Source: Echinostoma caproni (taxonomy: Eukaryota > Platyhelminthes > Trematoda > Plagiorchiida > Echinostomatidae). Taken from it: a DNA stretch of 64,000 bases. Under the pieces are notes generated by a model. The model did no database searches. It worked only from the letters and a program-made list of their open reading frames with translations, and had not been told where the DNA came from. Positions within the stretch are counted from its first letter, which is position 1, and the number at the start of each line of letters is the position of its first letter. Below are positions 24,501 to 37,739 of the stretch, in pieces. A program made the translations under genes and the position numbers. The stretch spans positions 62,001 through 126,000 of the forward strand of contig UZAN01039488.1 in the NCBI GenBank assembly GCA_900618425.1, in the 5' to 3' direction.

Positions 24501-27500
24501 ATTTGGCTGCATCTTGACTGGTGTCATAGAGCAGAAAATAACCGTTTGTATCGTTTGCTAATCAGTATATAAGGTACACACTAATACCGCTAATACTAAT
24601 GATGACACTTTTAACACTACAAAGTTGGTGACACTGTGACCGAATAATCTTTTCGCACACTCGTACATTCCATTCCATTCTCTTGCCTTCTATGAATTTA
24701 ACGGAACCTACAAAACCGGGAATTGATGGCGGCATGTTTGATCCAAGTCGGTTTGTCGGGTTTGAATCACGATTTGACATCAATTGCTCTCGAGTAAAAG
24801 GGGATGACATTGTTTCTTCCGTTCACGGTCCTTTTATCGGCTGAGATGCAGCGAAATCTCCCTTGAAATAAATCGCACAGACTAACTACTCCATTGTCTC
24901 GTCATAATTCAGGTTTAACCAAGGAAATACATGTTCCAGGTATTTATTTCAGTCAGCAAACGCAATCAAGTTTTATCAATTAACTCTAGTAATACGTAAA
25001 ATGACGTTTTTTGTCAAAATCGTTTAGCAAATTACCGAACAATTTTGATGTATGTTATGATTTTCATATCAATTATGATACATGTTTGTTCCACTTAGAT
25101 AGGATATCAGTATTTCAACTGTAATTCATTTTGGTGACTCAGATAAGGTATTACATAAAAACCAATGTTACTTTTATAATCATCATCTTAATTTATCGCG
25201 ACTACGATATTTCTCATTACAAACGCTTAAGTATTATGACATTAAATAATAAAAAACCGTAGTTGTGAGTATGGTTGGGTTGATACTCAGACCTGTGTGC
25301 TACAGTTTTCTCTCAAATCACAGGGAGAACTAACCAATTAGCGAACTTCAAGCATTCAAAGTTAGGGTCATTTGTGACGATTTGGTACTCAGTAAATCAC
25401 AAGGTACGCAGGCGTATATCTCTCTGTTAAATTCAAACTTTATACGGGTTCTGAGGAACCATGATTTTTGTAACCTTTCCGATACTTGGACTGGTTTCAT
25501 CGCATTTTATACAGTTAAGTATATAGGCTTCCATTTCTAAGCTTCGTATTAAAAAAGGTGGTTTGTAACAAATTGATAGAAATTTTAATGCTATCCACAA
25601 GTTTTTAAACGGTATAGTTTGCAAGATCGAAGGTCTACTGCTCTATCATATAACCGGTGCAAAAAATAATTCAATTTGTAGATCCAGTAATGGTTGCTAG
25701 ATAACAGTCAACCCTGAATTTAAAAGATTAATCTCATATCAGCAAAACCTTCGTTTGACATTCTCATAAGTGATGGTTTGTGTGCACTTACTTGAAACTA
25801 TTGCTCGATTAAATGGAACTGGCGGTTAAATGGAATAAAACTAACAATATTCTATCCTATGCTTCATGCTATGCGTAATATCTCTCTCAGTTTGATTTTG
25901 CGCTTCAGTGGAACTCTAAAGACAAATTCATAATCATTTGTTTCCGGGTAGATACCCCTGGCGAATGCAATTTTCAAATCTACCCCGTGTTCGTTTTCAT
26001 GAATTATTTATTTTAGGTTGTTTGACCAGCCATAGATGATATACTCAATACCCTTTCTCAATGAGTGACAGCGTGTTTGAGTAGAATAGTTCGCCAATGC
26101 AGATAAATTCAGACCCGTCGATTTCAATTCCTTCACTGTCTGTAAGTGTTCAAAAAGAGATTACAGAATTTTTCAGATGTACGCATGGCGTATGGGTAAG
26201 ATTTCTATTGAAAAGAAACGAAACTATCCGCTTTTTGAATTTTAGTTTTCACACTTCATAATTCATTGTGCAAATAGCACACAATTCTTTCAGTAGAAGA
26301 GCGGCACAGAAAACACCTGATTAGTGTACTTGACCTTGCAAGAAATTCTGTAATCCGTCTGCATGCTTTGCGTTACTCTTGTTCATCAGACAGTCACTTG
26401 TCTGCTTTCTGTTTCATTTTTGATACTAGTCATCGTGATGCTGTTATTTATCTGAAAATAATCCCCAACCGGCACGCACCTTGATGTCCCTGTTCACTAG
26501 AGTGGCAATTCTTCTAATCGGATCTATTCATTTGTTCAATATTGTTTCGATAGATCAGATGAAAAAGGAGAATAGTCGGGCACATTAGGACTACTGATGG
26601 TGCAGTATTTTAGGCCAGCCAGATCATAAATCGGTCTTTTGAGCGGTAAACTGCTTCTGAATCGGTACTGTCGATCACTAATGGATATCGTTTCATTACG
26701 GCAACAATTAACATCGTTCCAGGTTTTTATTTGCACCATCTGTCACTCATAATTTCCCGGCTATTTTTCAGTTATAGGAGTGCGAATAACCTGCTCGCAT
26801 ATGATATTATTATTCTTACGTTTGTTCACTTAGTTATAACCGACCATACCCGGTGGGGAAGGGGACCAACAACAATGTACAAACATCTGACTATACGCGT
26901 AGATTGCGTTGTTGATGTACAGCTTCCTCATAAACCGATGTGTACTTCTACCCAAAATTGTATGGGATTTTTTTGGTTCTATGTAACTTCTGAAATTCCA
27001 TTTTGTTAGTAGTTCATAATAACTTGCTGAATATTTACAAGAAACATAAAAGGGTAAAATAATTAAATCACAACCTGAATGTTTTAGTCTAGGTTTTATA
27101 AAATTTATCCCACATTTCTATAATAGTACTCAAAATCTCTCAAATCTCTCACCAAATAATCGAATAACTCGCAGAAATATATTGATTTTACTTGTGGCGA
27201 AAATGCTCTCATCTGTGACCAGAAAACTGAGCATGGACTAGTTCTGCTCTTCCTAACAAGAAGAAATTATTGTATGAACATGCTCCATCCGGCAGGCTCA
27301 GTATTATTCAAAAAGAACAAATCAGTACTGGATGTCAACCTGTCGTAGCTCAATTTGGATGTTCAAAATTCTTTCTGTGTTGGTTGAACATCATTTGTCT
27401 CCTTACAAGAATTGTCATCCTTTGGATAATCAGGCACGTATACTTCTTCAGTTGTGAGAGTTTGACATCTTCCGTCACACAGTGAACATCATTTTCAAAA

Positions 27501-28063
27501 TTCTGTCATTATAAAATTGATCACCATTGTTGTCTCTAAATTTCCCGTGCCGGAAGATCCTTTTATTTCTCGTGCATACAATCCCATAATTTCACAATAA
27601 TTGATACAAATTGAATAGCTTTATTTGCTGGGAACTAATCAAAATAACGCTTGAGAACTACCAGAGATGATAAAAGAAATTACCTAATGAAATTGAACTG
27701 AATATCCGCGTGTGTTTTGATTTTCCCCAGAATTAAACAATATGTCACCAATAATCAGAGTTATGAAATCTAATTTGATTACTCTGCGGATCTGCTTCTT
27801 CGGGAAATAAATTCAGAACCTTCAGTACGATGCATCTGATATACTGCTTCGTGGCAGATTCACAACTGTTTTCAACGAATTTCTAATTTTACGCATTGTA
27901 AAATTTTCATTTTAAAATCAGTTATGAAATGGACGGAAAACACTTTAAACGATTTCCCATGGGTGTTGACGTTTTGTTATCGATTTGAATGTCAAATTTA
28001 AACGGAGAGAAACAAAATGTCAGAAAAATAAATTCTACTCGAATCTCTATTTATTATTTAAAA
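21501..28063. other. Long AT-rich stretch, almost nothing recognised
   Basis: I see no gene. A short segment at 22313-22340 (GATAGTTGCGATTTGTTTTCC) resembles a piece next to a Tc1 scrap at 39578-39600 and could be a further Tc1 remnant. The 97-codon frame at 24279-24572 and the 92-codon frame at 26731-27009 lack any family signature. Confidence 0.5.
23027..23062. repeat. Imperfect (CTAT)n microsatellite
   Basis: A run of CTAT/CTTT/CTCT tetranucleotides, visible directly. No gene is adjacent. Confidence 0.85.
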
Positions 28064-28195
28064 TGAAGATCTCCTGGACAATTACTTACGTTGTACTTTA
28101 TCTTTTCTCGATTTACGTGCTGTTTGTTTACCATAGAATGATAAAATTTTATCTGGATGAAAATACATTCATGATTTTTTCTTGTTCAGGTTAAA
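28064..28195 (+). other. Short ORF with hydrophobic N-terminus, possible first exon
   Basis: ATG at 28064 opens 43 codons. After five residues there is a strong hydrophobic stretch (TITYVVLYLFSIYVLFVY), then a charged H-R-M-I-K-F-Y-L-D-E-N segment, as in a signal anchor. The frame ends at TTGTTCAG|GTTAAATATAG, which could be a donor site. AT-rich DNA easily yields such hydrophobic translations, so this is only a candidate. Confidence 0.2.
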
Positions 28196-28323
28196 TATAG
28201 ATCATGCCTGAAAATATTGCACATTGTAGCACATTCCCGAAAAACAACACAATTTAGGTGTGGTTTCAATGAATAAATTGCCTTAGCTGGATCATTTATC
28301 GAGAAGCATCACTGTTAAAACAA

Positions 28324-28566
28324 GTGCCCGTCATGATCTTACAGTCGATCAAAATAAACTGTGTTAGTCCACACTTTGTGGACGATACCCTCATAAAACT
28401 GCAGACTCACACGTACATATCATGCCTGAGTAAATTCACCAACTTTGTCACTGGTCTCTCCACCAACATCCCAGGTGAACTGAACAGAGAACAACAGCGT
28501 ATCCACAAAACCTGGGTTCTTGTGATCTCTGTCCTTAACGAGAAGTACATGTGCACTAGGATTTAA
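28324..28566 (+). pseudogene. Possible Penelope-like RT palm fragment
   Basis: An 80-codon frame (opening with GTG, not ATG) contains SPHFVDDTLIKL at about 28366-28401. The V-D-D-T form, followed about 25 residues later by a polar L-N-R-E-Q-Q segment and then V-L-N-E-K-Y-M-C-T-R, matches in order the palm catalytic motif and the following L-D-V-L-x-x-R-type block of Penelope-like RTs. No flanking RT motifs are clear. It could also be chance. Confidence 0.35.
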
Positions 28567-31500
28567 TTACTAAATGCAGTTTCGATTCACTTTACGAACA
28601 CCAGTAACTAGAGACACGTAAGTTCATTCAAACAATATTATCCGTAATGCAAACTCATAAACCGTGGACAGCGTTACAGTTTATTGCTAATACAATTGTT
28701 TACGAAAACACAAAGTGTTGACAGACAGGGATCCTGTTCCTGTTCTTTGTAAACACGCAAATATAACACAAAATGTATTTCAAGTTACATTAGAGGTTAG
28801 CACATGGATTGGTAGAGAAAGATGATTCTTGTTTTCCGCTAGGAATATGGGTTCAATTAAGGGTCTATTATCAGTTATTGGAGTGTTTCACGATGGCGCA
28901 CTTGTCGGCTGTCCTGAAGCACCCAAAGCAACTGACTGTTGAGAAAACTCACATCCGAAATGGAGAACAATTAGGATCCAAAGTTTAAATGGACGTGAAT
29001 AACATATATGTTTGAGTGGATTCTTTTAACAGCGAGAAAACATTTTCTACATAAGTCCCATTAGAACTTAAAATAACCACGTTTTGAGGGCAATAGTTTC
29101 CTGACTGAACCGCCTTCTTTCATTTCCCCAAATACAAGACTTAATCCAAACGATGAAACTTCCAGACTTATAAACGATAACTCTGTTCAGTCGAGAGTGA
29201 TAATGAAATGATCTAAAAAATCATGGTTTTCGGAAGAGTACATAAATCCTCGTTTACATCTTTTCTGACAGTTTATATAAAAGGACGAAGAAAAGGTTAC
29301 TGAAAAATCTCATTGAAAAGCCCCTATAATAGATACGTACAAGTTCGGCAAAGAACCGTAATTCCATGTTTACCGAACTGATTATGGAAATAATGGATTA
29401 AAAACATTATGAGCACATCTATTGATTTTGATATTTGCAACCAAGTTTTATTTCTTTTGAATCAATAAAGGAAGGCACCACGTACATAATTATTCTATAT
29501 ATTATCTGTCTTCATTCTTTTGTTTACAGTACACAGCAGCCTCCTCGGTTTAAGAAAAAACGAACCAAGGATGGTTTAAAGCGAGGAAAATGTCAGTAAA
29601 ATGATCACTTAGCTCGTTGATATTTGTCAGTTTTATTTTATTTCCAGCTTGTAATCCCCTTTCCGAACGGTTTCATTAAAACAACAAGATAGCTTCATTC
29701 GTTCTAGTTTATTTTGTCACGTTCAAATTATTGCTTTTCAGGTCAAACCTAGAAAATAATAGTTATTCGAGTTCTTGGGAACAATCAATCAATAAGTTTA
29801 GAGTCTTTGCGGTGTTTTTCTTGCCCCGTACGTGTGTTTGGTAAAAATTAGCAATCCGTCAAAGTATTTTATTAAACTGTCTCTATACTTGTAACGTTGT
29901 CAACAATCTGCCTGTTCATTGAGCACATGTTCTGAATGATATTCTGTTCTCCGAGATTCACGTATCGCATCGGTTTTACGTTTCTTAAATATCTTCATAA
30001 ATATGATACAATTTGTTTCAATAATACTCAACATACTTCCTTTCGCATAAACAATTACTCCATGATTCATCAAACTTGCTGGATATATGTAATTTGCAGA
30101 AGTGGTCGGCGATAGTTAGATTGAAATGTATGCTGTTTTGAGCTCAACCTTGGCTTACGTTTCTCCATAATTAACTGTATTAGAGAAAAGAAATAGGAAC
30201 GTCATTCCGGGACCACCTCAAAGCCTGTTCACAAGAATTAATCGGCGTTTATAAATGTTACACGAATGCCCTTATTACCACGCTCATTTCCCATATAACC
30301 CATGTCTATCCAGTAAATATAATTTTTTAATTCCTCGTATTGTTTGACCCCAAAATCCGTGGTTAAATGGATGGAATTGAGTGTATGTGAACCAAATCAA
30401 ACATCCGGTATTGAAATAACTCCTTTTTTGATAAGCATCACTTTTCAAATAGATATAAAGTGTCTACAACGAGGTTCAGCATGTGTGTAGACACGGCTTG
30501 TGATCACAAAAAACATACGACACATACATTGGCTTCCCGTAAATTTGTAGATTACAAAGTACACGAATCGGTGAATCTACACGCACACAGTTCTCGCGTC
30601 ACTATCATCAGCCGATGAATAATGATCTGCGACAGTGCAAAAGACAGAGAGGGACAGTGGCTGAGAGACACGAACCTGTTGAGCGATTTCAAGCCCAGAT
30701 CAATGAGGATAGGATCCTACATCATTCTATGTTCATTATAGACCGGCATTAGTTGATGTACTAAGCCTAACTAAAAGTGAAACAATGTTGCTTTACTGCT
30801 TCCTTAAGTCTGTTCATCGTTATATGTTGATTAAAATTTATTTCATTCACCTAATTAGATAGGCAAAGGGGCTGCGCAACGTTTGATGTTCGTAAACGTT
30901 TTGAACCAAATTAAGGAAAATGGTAAAAAAACATGAGTAAATCACAGTCCTTGCACAAATATGAGCAGGGTCTTCATGATGAACGGTTCATAGATGTAAG
31001 AACAACCTCCCACTTTATGTCCGCAATCGAAATGATTCATTGCAATGCAATTGAGTTTTATAAAAAATAACGGAAATAATGGATGAATTTGAGGTTCAAA
31101 GATGTTCCAATCTATACTCAATTCGCATATACATGGTTAGCAATTAGAGAGTTATTAGATCATCAAAGCCAGGGAGATAAAATGAATGGCAAGCTAGGAA
31201 TACCTATCTATTCAAAGGGACAATTTTGTTCTGTCTTTGAAGAGAATCCAGGCTTGATACTCTAAACCGAAGATAATTGCTTTAATATCCTACGGTTCAT
31301 AGAACGATATAATGTTTCCCGCTTTGTGATACTGAAAGCCTCAATCTCCTGAATCAGGAAGGAAACAAAAGATTTGCGCCATAGGCGAGGACATATCACC
31401 TACTAGATTGCGCGTCTATTCTCTATAACTGAATGAGCCTCAAGGCAAAAAAAGTGGAAGTACAAGGTCAGCGATGATGTGACACACTTCTACCCTTGAA

Positions 31501-32294
31501 AGCAAATATCGGGTCTTAAATAGGTTACTATTGCAACTGTTTGAATAACGAATGGTGATTGTAAACGTTTTAGTACCCAAGTATGTTTTTTTGTAGTTGA
31601 ACGCTTACATCTACGCACTTTAATAAATATCCTTTTTATTCACGGTAACTTGTCAGTACTGCTGTTGCTGATCGAAACCGAGCATCTCTCAGTTGCTACC
31701 TTCAACCAGTCGACTATGTAATCACGAAGCACGAGGATCAAGTGTGTCCCGTTTGTCAAGATAGACCATCTCTTCTCAGCAATATACAGTACTGCCGAAT
31801 AAGGTGTACTAAAATATTTTCTTTATGATCAAACTGAGTTTCATTATATTTATCACTTATGAATACTTTAGGCTTTGACAATAATTTATATCTTGCCTAC
31901 TTCGATCGACGTAATTTTTAGTCTGCATGAATGTCACTCGAATGAGCTTGACCTTGGTTGCCAAGATTAAATGATCTCAACATGAAAATCGCAAACTTTA
32001 TCAAGTATGAAAACGCAATACTTTCCAATAGGAATGACCTAAGAATTATCCCAAGTTATTTAAATAAACCCTTGCCATCTCGATTATTTTTTATGAGGCA
32101 CTACGTTATCCAATATGTAATCCATTATAAAAACTCTATAGAATAACCAAATGCAATTCTTTCACCATCCGAAGAAATTGCATCAAATAAGGTTTCATAA
32201 TAATAATCTATGTTTGATATCAAAATCACTAAATTCGAGAAATATCACTTTAATCAAAGTCAACCTTGAAATCAAAGTCAGCTTTGAATGTTCG
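28567..32294. other. AT-rich stretch, nothing recognised
   Basis: No frame above about 62 codons and no repeat, tRNA-like or transposon motif that I can support. Confidence 0.6.
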
Positions 32295-32977
32295 TATTGT
32301 TGTTACCATAGACAGACTCGCATTGCTTTCGCCCGAGAATTCAAACCTCTTGGTGCGTCATTTTGGCGATCGGTTTATTTTGCCGACGAGTGCAGTGTGT
32401 GAGACGAGCCTTGGAAGGCTCACAAAAAAACGTCGTTTGTGGTGAGAATTTCCCAAAAGGACTTATTGCACCAAATGAAAGAGTTTCTTGCCCGTCGAGA
32501 TTACTCACATGGACAGGGACAGCCTTTTCGTTGGACATCAGTCAAACGCATCATGAATGGTGGGAAATTTGTAGCAGTATTGAGGAGAATGTTTCCAGAA
32601 TTTCATGAAAAAAATGGTCTCGAAAAGTTATCGTTTTTCAGGATAACACTCTGCGTCATGTTTCGTGAAAGGTTAGTTAATTTACTTAGTTAAGGAGTCT
32701 TAATATTTGCCTTTAGACTTCAGAAAATATACTTGGCTCTAATGTCGAGTTCATGCAACTTCTCCCTAATACCCCGGATCACAATGTGATTGAAAATGCG
32801 TTTTCCGTTTTAAAGAGAGAAGTCAATGTGCAATCTATAAATCGGACATTCGAGCTATAAGTGCGCTACGTAATGGGGCACAAAATATAAAACGACTTCA
32901 TCACAAAAGTGGTAGGTTCAATGCCGAAAAGACTCGAAAAAGTCCTAAAGAACAAGGGTAAACCAATCGACTGTTAG
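32295..32977 (+). pseudogene. Tc1/mariner transposase remnant A (DD34E)
   Basis: A cut-and-paste transposase of the Tc1 type, N-terminally truncated. RQTRIAFAREF (32310-32342) and F-A-D-E-C, with the first catalytic Asp at 32385-32387, are the family's R-x-x-x-F-A and F-x-D-E blocks. A TGA follows at 32400. The same frame continues through VKRIMNGGKFVAVLRRM. A frameshift then leads to VIVFQDNTLRH, with the second Asp at 32642-32644, and to LLPNTPDHNVIENAFSVLKR, with the Glu at 32792-32794. The end, VVGSMPKRLEKVLKNKG, is the usual C-terminus, stopping at 32975-32977. The DNA-binding domain and inverted repeats were not found. Other stops (S-stop-K at 32663, TAA twice after 32840) show it is dead. 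Confidence 0.85.
32672..32716 (+). other. 45-nt GT...AG segment inside the Tc1 copy (possible mini-intron)
   Basis: The segment begins GTTAGT and ends TTTGCCTTTAG. Without it, the spacing between the second Asp and the Glu is 34 residues, exactly the Tc1 value; with it, 49. The length is a multiple of three, so the frame does not decide. Very short introns are known in flatworm genes. A simple insertion is the alternative. Confidence 0.4.
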
Positions 32978-33963
32978 TATACACAAATTTTACATCTTAA
33001 TTATTATTAAAGTTAATTTGTTATAAATAAAAACTGTTCCATTCTTTTTAGTTACCTCTGAACTCATCATGGTCTCGGTCAACCACTACCGACGAAATGG
33101 AGTATCCGCTACATTCCGACCCATTCTATCCGCTGAGTATAAATGATTCGGAAACGTCACTGCTAGTAAGACTCACTAAGGCTTGTTTATTATTATCTGG
33201 AAAAAAGATTTACTTCAGTATAAATGCCGTTGCCCATACGATGAGACCTGTATGGTCGAATTAACTTAACTGGTTAGGGAATACCAGCTTTTGTTTCAAA
33301 CAGAAATGAAATAGTAAAATTGGAACATTGCTTTACGAAATCTCACCACTTTACTTTGTTTGAATATCTGTAACTTAATGATACCAACTGTTGTGCCAAC
33401 AAAATTGCTGAGGCAAAAAACGTTGTGCACAATCGCGTATATTTAGTACAAATATGATACACCAAAATTGTATAGCCTCCTCGATGAAGGCGGTTTTCAC
33501 AAACTTCGAAATGCGGCAGGTTGTAAGTCACAGTAAAATATAGCCAGTTAAATAGCCTTTCTGAGGAAATCCACAGGATTTTATAGAGAGCATTGAGGTG
33601 TTCTGCTCTTACTTATTTTGATTATCCAGAGATGGACGTTGTCAGAAACCCCACCACCACCACCACAAGCTTATCTAATATTGCTACAAAACTCCTCTTT
33701 GTTTTTTGTTTCAAAATGGATACTAGGATAAAATGTTTCTCTTCATGATTCACCTATATCTGATGGTTTGCTACCTTCCAAAGACGTTTTTACATTCTCA
33801 TTCACTGTGCTGATATTGTGTACCCATGCTTTGTAAACATTTGGCAGGAATGTCGTTGAATATAAACAGGATTAACCGTAGTTGACTCTAGAATTACAAT
33901 GCTTCACTCTCTAAAGAAACAGCGCTAATTTTCACACTTGGACGGTTGTAAGATAAGGGACTT
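32978..33963. other. AT-rich stretch with a short CAC run
   Basis: Nothing recognised. A (CAC)n run at 33650-33666 is the only structure. I could not identify the right inverted repeat of the Tc1 copy in the first 150 bases. Confidence 0.55.
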
Positions 33964-34178
33964 CATAGACATTTCTGAACACTTTCAATTCCCTCACTAC
34001 CTCTGAAGTTCCAGATGTTGTAGTTGATCTCGTTGATGCAAGCACCATCTGGAAATCCCTGATCCCAGTCACTGAAAGCAACTGCCATACCACCAGCACT
34101 TGGAATTTGTGGAAACCATGTTTCATCCCAAGTGATGAATAATTAGCACTGCGTGTAAACAGTGACTTCAATGCAAGA
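33964..34178 (-). other. Coding-like segment rich in W, G and D, unassigned
   Basis: On the minus strand about 57 codons are open between a TAA and a TGA. They give a translation with unusually many tryptophans and glycines (ITWDETWFPQIPSAGG, then VAFSDWDQGFPDG and NYNIWNFRGSEG). AT-rich chance translation does not usually look like this, so a real protein or mobile-element origin is likely. A second minus frame, 33932-34171, is also open for 79 codons with a duller composition, so the true frame is uncertain. I recognise no family. Confidence 0.35.
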
Positions 34179-34847
34179 GGTGGTCGGCCGATGCGATACT
34201 AGTGGTCACTTGGTCAGTTGTTGTACATGGGTGGCTGGTCTGGATTCAACAAGAAGAAAGAACTGCTTTGCATTAAACAATTTATATGAACAACTTGGTT
34301 TTAAATCCTCCACACGGTTGGTATAAGCCTGCCTGCAAGAACGATGAGCAAACTTCAAATNAAAGTAGTGCCTTAATCTGACTACCCCGTAGATCAGCAT
34401 TAGACTTCAAAATCAAATCCGCATTACTTCATATCCACTTAAGGTAATTGTATGTATTTATGTATTAGAACAGGTTCACTTTAAAATCATTTCGCTACTC
34501 AAGACATTACGCCCATTGATCTTAATCGAGACAGTTGCGGCCTAAGCAGATTTCAGCCGCTTTGGTTCTTGTCCGGGGGTAGAAATTTGTCAAATCATCA
34601 GTATCCAAAATTGCGTATTGCATTTCTGTGAACCGAGTCCCCACAGGCTCATCCCGCATCATGACGATGCTCATTTTGATCTGAACGCTGTAAGGGTTTG
34701 TCCTACTGAATTGAGCGAAAGGAAAACACTATTGGAAACGAGAGGAGAACCTGCCGAGTTTTTCTTGTCAACCTCTTTGATTTATTATGTTCTCGAATTG
34801 CACCCCGCTACGGTAACGCATAGTAGCATGTATATCTATACAAGTGT

Positions 34848-35060
34848 TGATCGAACTCATGCAAAATCACCTTCATTTTGGAAATGTATTTCAGCTTCCA
34901 CATCATACATGTGTATCAATAGCTACGGGTGAAGTGTATTTATTCTTGACATCATCTTCCATTTCCATGTTCTTATTTCTTTTCCATCACCGTTTGAATT
35001 AGCCTGACCTTGAATATTGCGATAAAATTTGCAGTAATTGGAAAGTTACAGCGCAGATTC
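34848..35060 (+). repeat. Dispersed repeat D, copy 1
   Basis: This matches 38797-39010: the shared blocks are GCGAACTCRTGC, then TTTGGAAATRTATTTCAG and GGGTGAAG, in the same order and spacing. In one frame both copies read F-G-N-I/V-F-Q followed by H-x-C-V-x-I and G-E, so the repeat may come from coding DNA. The family is unknown. Confidence 0.6.
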
Positions 35061-36009
35061 GGAAAATATTTCACGCAACGCAGCATGGAAATTAACTCCT
35101 AATAAATGATTCCTGTTTAATTCGAGTGCTTAGTAAGCTGATGACATTCTAAATAGCTTATTTCTTTTCATTTAGGAGAATTTTCTAGTCTAAATTATTT
35201 GGCTTCAGACTACTCATGCGTTATTCCTAATAGTGAAAGAACTCATAAATATAGTCCGAGAAACATAAATAGGTGACCTTCACAAGCTGGCTCTGACGTC
35301 TGCTGCTCATTGTATAAGCGTTTTGTGTCGCCATAGCCAAACCGGGTTAAGCATTCAGAAGTTGATGGCATATAACTGAAACCGAGAGACACCTCAATTG
35401 AGGGGCACATAAATCCGATGACTCAGTTCCTGACTTACTCAAACACCTTCAAGTGAGCACAAGCCCAATTTGTTGCACAATCAACGAAATTTCTCCATGA
35501 AAAAATAAACCAAGAGGGAGAAACCCGATCACATCGAAGTAAGACGATGGTTGAATTTGATTGCAGTTGAGAAAAGTTGCACAAAACCAAATAAGAGAAT
35601 ACTCCGGGCAGATTAACCGTTTTTCATCGCGAAAACGTTTGGAAAATGATGACTCAATTTGAAATGCAGCCGAAGCTACTTGATATTGCACTCCTTATTT
35701 TCAATAAGCTCAACAGAGCTCAACAGAGCACAGCATGGATTGCTTTGGCCAACAAATCCAAATCGCGTCTCCCGTCCATTTGGCAATGGGCTTATCTCAG
35801 TGGTGGCCAACGAGCAATTCAGCGGTAGAAGAAAGATAATGTACTAACCTAGTTTTCAAATGACTTTCGTTTTACATGTTAAAGGAAGTAAATATTCATC
35901 ACTTCTAACGTGTTAAAAGCGAAACAAATACTGGGCGCCGTGTTGTTGGTCTACTGCACACACCAATCTGGATGTCGCGAAACTTCTTGTACTGATAAGG
36001 AAGGCTTTT
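35061..36009. other. Stretch without recognised genes
   Basis: A 10-bp tandem duplication (AGCTCAACAG) lies at 35707-35726, inside a moderately GC-richer patch (35640-35840) with two overlapping 60-codon frames. Neither frame is assignable. Confidence 0.5.
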
Positions 36010-36382
36010 GATAACTGTCACTCTCAAAGTTCATTCGCAGATGTCATGAATTTCACAGGTTGGTAGTAGAAAACGGTTAGAGCTCACATGTATGCAGTTT
36101 CCGGAGGGGTCAAGTTCAAATTATAATTCATTCAATTACCGCCCAGCAGCTGGGATTTGAATGTAATCGAAAATTTCCCCCTGTGTTGGAAACAGGGATA
36201 AGTTAGCTGCCTCAAATGCGACCTTCAGTGGTTATGGTGCGACATTAATTGGGAAACTGATAAATTCAGTGGGACAGACAACTTGATGGACTCCATGCAA
36301 AAGCGACTGACTTCAGTGCTCACAAATGAAGAATATGGACCAGATGAAAGTACAAATCTGTATGAGATCTATGAGTCATTGT
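36010..36382 (+). pseudogene. Tc1/mariner transposase remnant B
   Basis: A C-terminal transposase fragment. QLPPSSWDLNVIEN (36133-36174) is the Tc1 block around the catalytic Glu (36169-36171). In the same frame, 35 codons later and with a single stop between, comes DNLMDSMQKRLTSVLTNE (36277-36330), the conserved D-S-M-P-x-R end. The block N-V-I-E-N is shared with remnant A, which suggests one family. A candidate second Asp (F-D-N-x-H, GAT at 36010) is in frame, but the spacing to the Glu is 52 residues rather than 34, so that part is uncertain. Confidence 0.7.
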
Positions 36383-37739
36383 GATACATAAATAAAGTTA
36401 CTTTTTTTCACTGTACCTATGTTATTTTACAATTGATACAACATCAGCCATCGTCGAAGTCGAGAAATCGCACATTTTACTGGCATTCGGCTCGTAGAAA
36501 CAAGACATTAGTTGATATTATATCAGATGTGTTGCGTCTGATGTGGACCAATTTCACATTCAATACCATGAATGAGGCTTGAAACGCTAGGCACCAATGT
36601 GATAAACGTCAGGGTGTTGAACGTTTTTGGTCAATACCGGTACCTATATTTCTTTTGTGAGTTGTCCAGTGTTTAACTCCGTGGCAACAGGATCATCAAG
36701 TGGTATACCTAGATTTTCGAACCAGTAAGTATCCGTGTAGATACTCAAATACAACTCAGGAGAAACGCTGAAAATCAGACTGAGAAAGAGATGAGGTCAA
36801 TAATTTACAAAAATCAAATTTATAATCTTTCTCGAGGTTGGTTTTACGAAAATTTTCAACTCGCTGTAACGATTTATTTGAATACATCTGACTTTTGAAC
36901 GCCGCGAAGAAAACGCTTTCCACAAATGTATATGTATATTTCCTTCTTCAAAGCCATTTGCTAATTTGGTTCCCCCTTTTTCGTCATTTTTTATGCTTTG
37001 GTTTTAGAATTTTAATCTGAGAATTCCGTGCCAGTAGTAATTATCTCCCAATGGATTAAGATTAAGTCATGCCGAAGCGGGTGATTTTAGTTGTTTTGTG
37101 TGGCCCGTGTGCAGAGCACGAGAGACAGACCGAGAGAGAGAGAGAGAATGCACGAGGTCTTTTATTTTATATCCTGGGAGCCGGAACTCGAATGAAAAAA
37201 ATTCAGATTTTTTTCATAATTTGATGTGCGCGTACACAAGCAATGAACACAGCCTCTGTCATTGTTCAGAAAAAGAAATGTGCATCGCCTAATAGTTCCG
37301 ACGTGCATTGTCGCCAAAAACCCTGCGTGCTCGTTGTTTAATCAATCTGTCACTATCTAAAGTTGTCTATCCTATCTTTGCATTCGTCCAGAGCAACTTT
37401 AACCAAATCGAACGTGTCAAAGATCATTCGAATGATAAGATAATGCCAAATGGTTCACAATGATCATTGGTTAGCTGCTTGTTCGGTAGGATGACTTGCC
37501 AATAACAAATACACTGATTACCAACTGCTAAACGATTCATACACACAAGATTAACATAAACACAAGCCCAGATCTTTAATAAATCGTGGGGGATGAAATA
37601 AGTATCGAAGGTTTGGGAGGATTCATGCTGGGGTAAAGCGGGGATTTACGTTTACAATGCAAGCTTTATTGAGCCGATTGTAGAATGTAAATTTAAAAAC
37701 CACAATAATACTCATTTATGTGAAATCATCTGAACGACA
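36383..37739. other. Stretch without recognised genes; (GA)n run
   Basis: The only structure is a GAGA-rich microsatellite at about 37120-37147. No coding signal. Confidence 0.55.
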
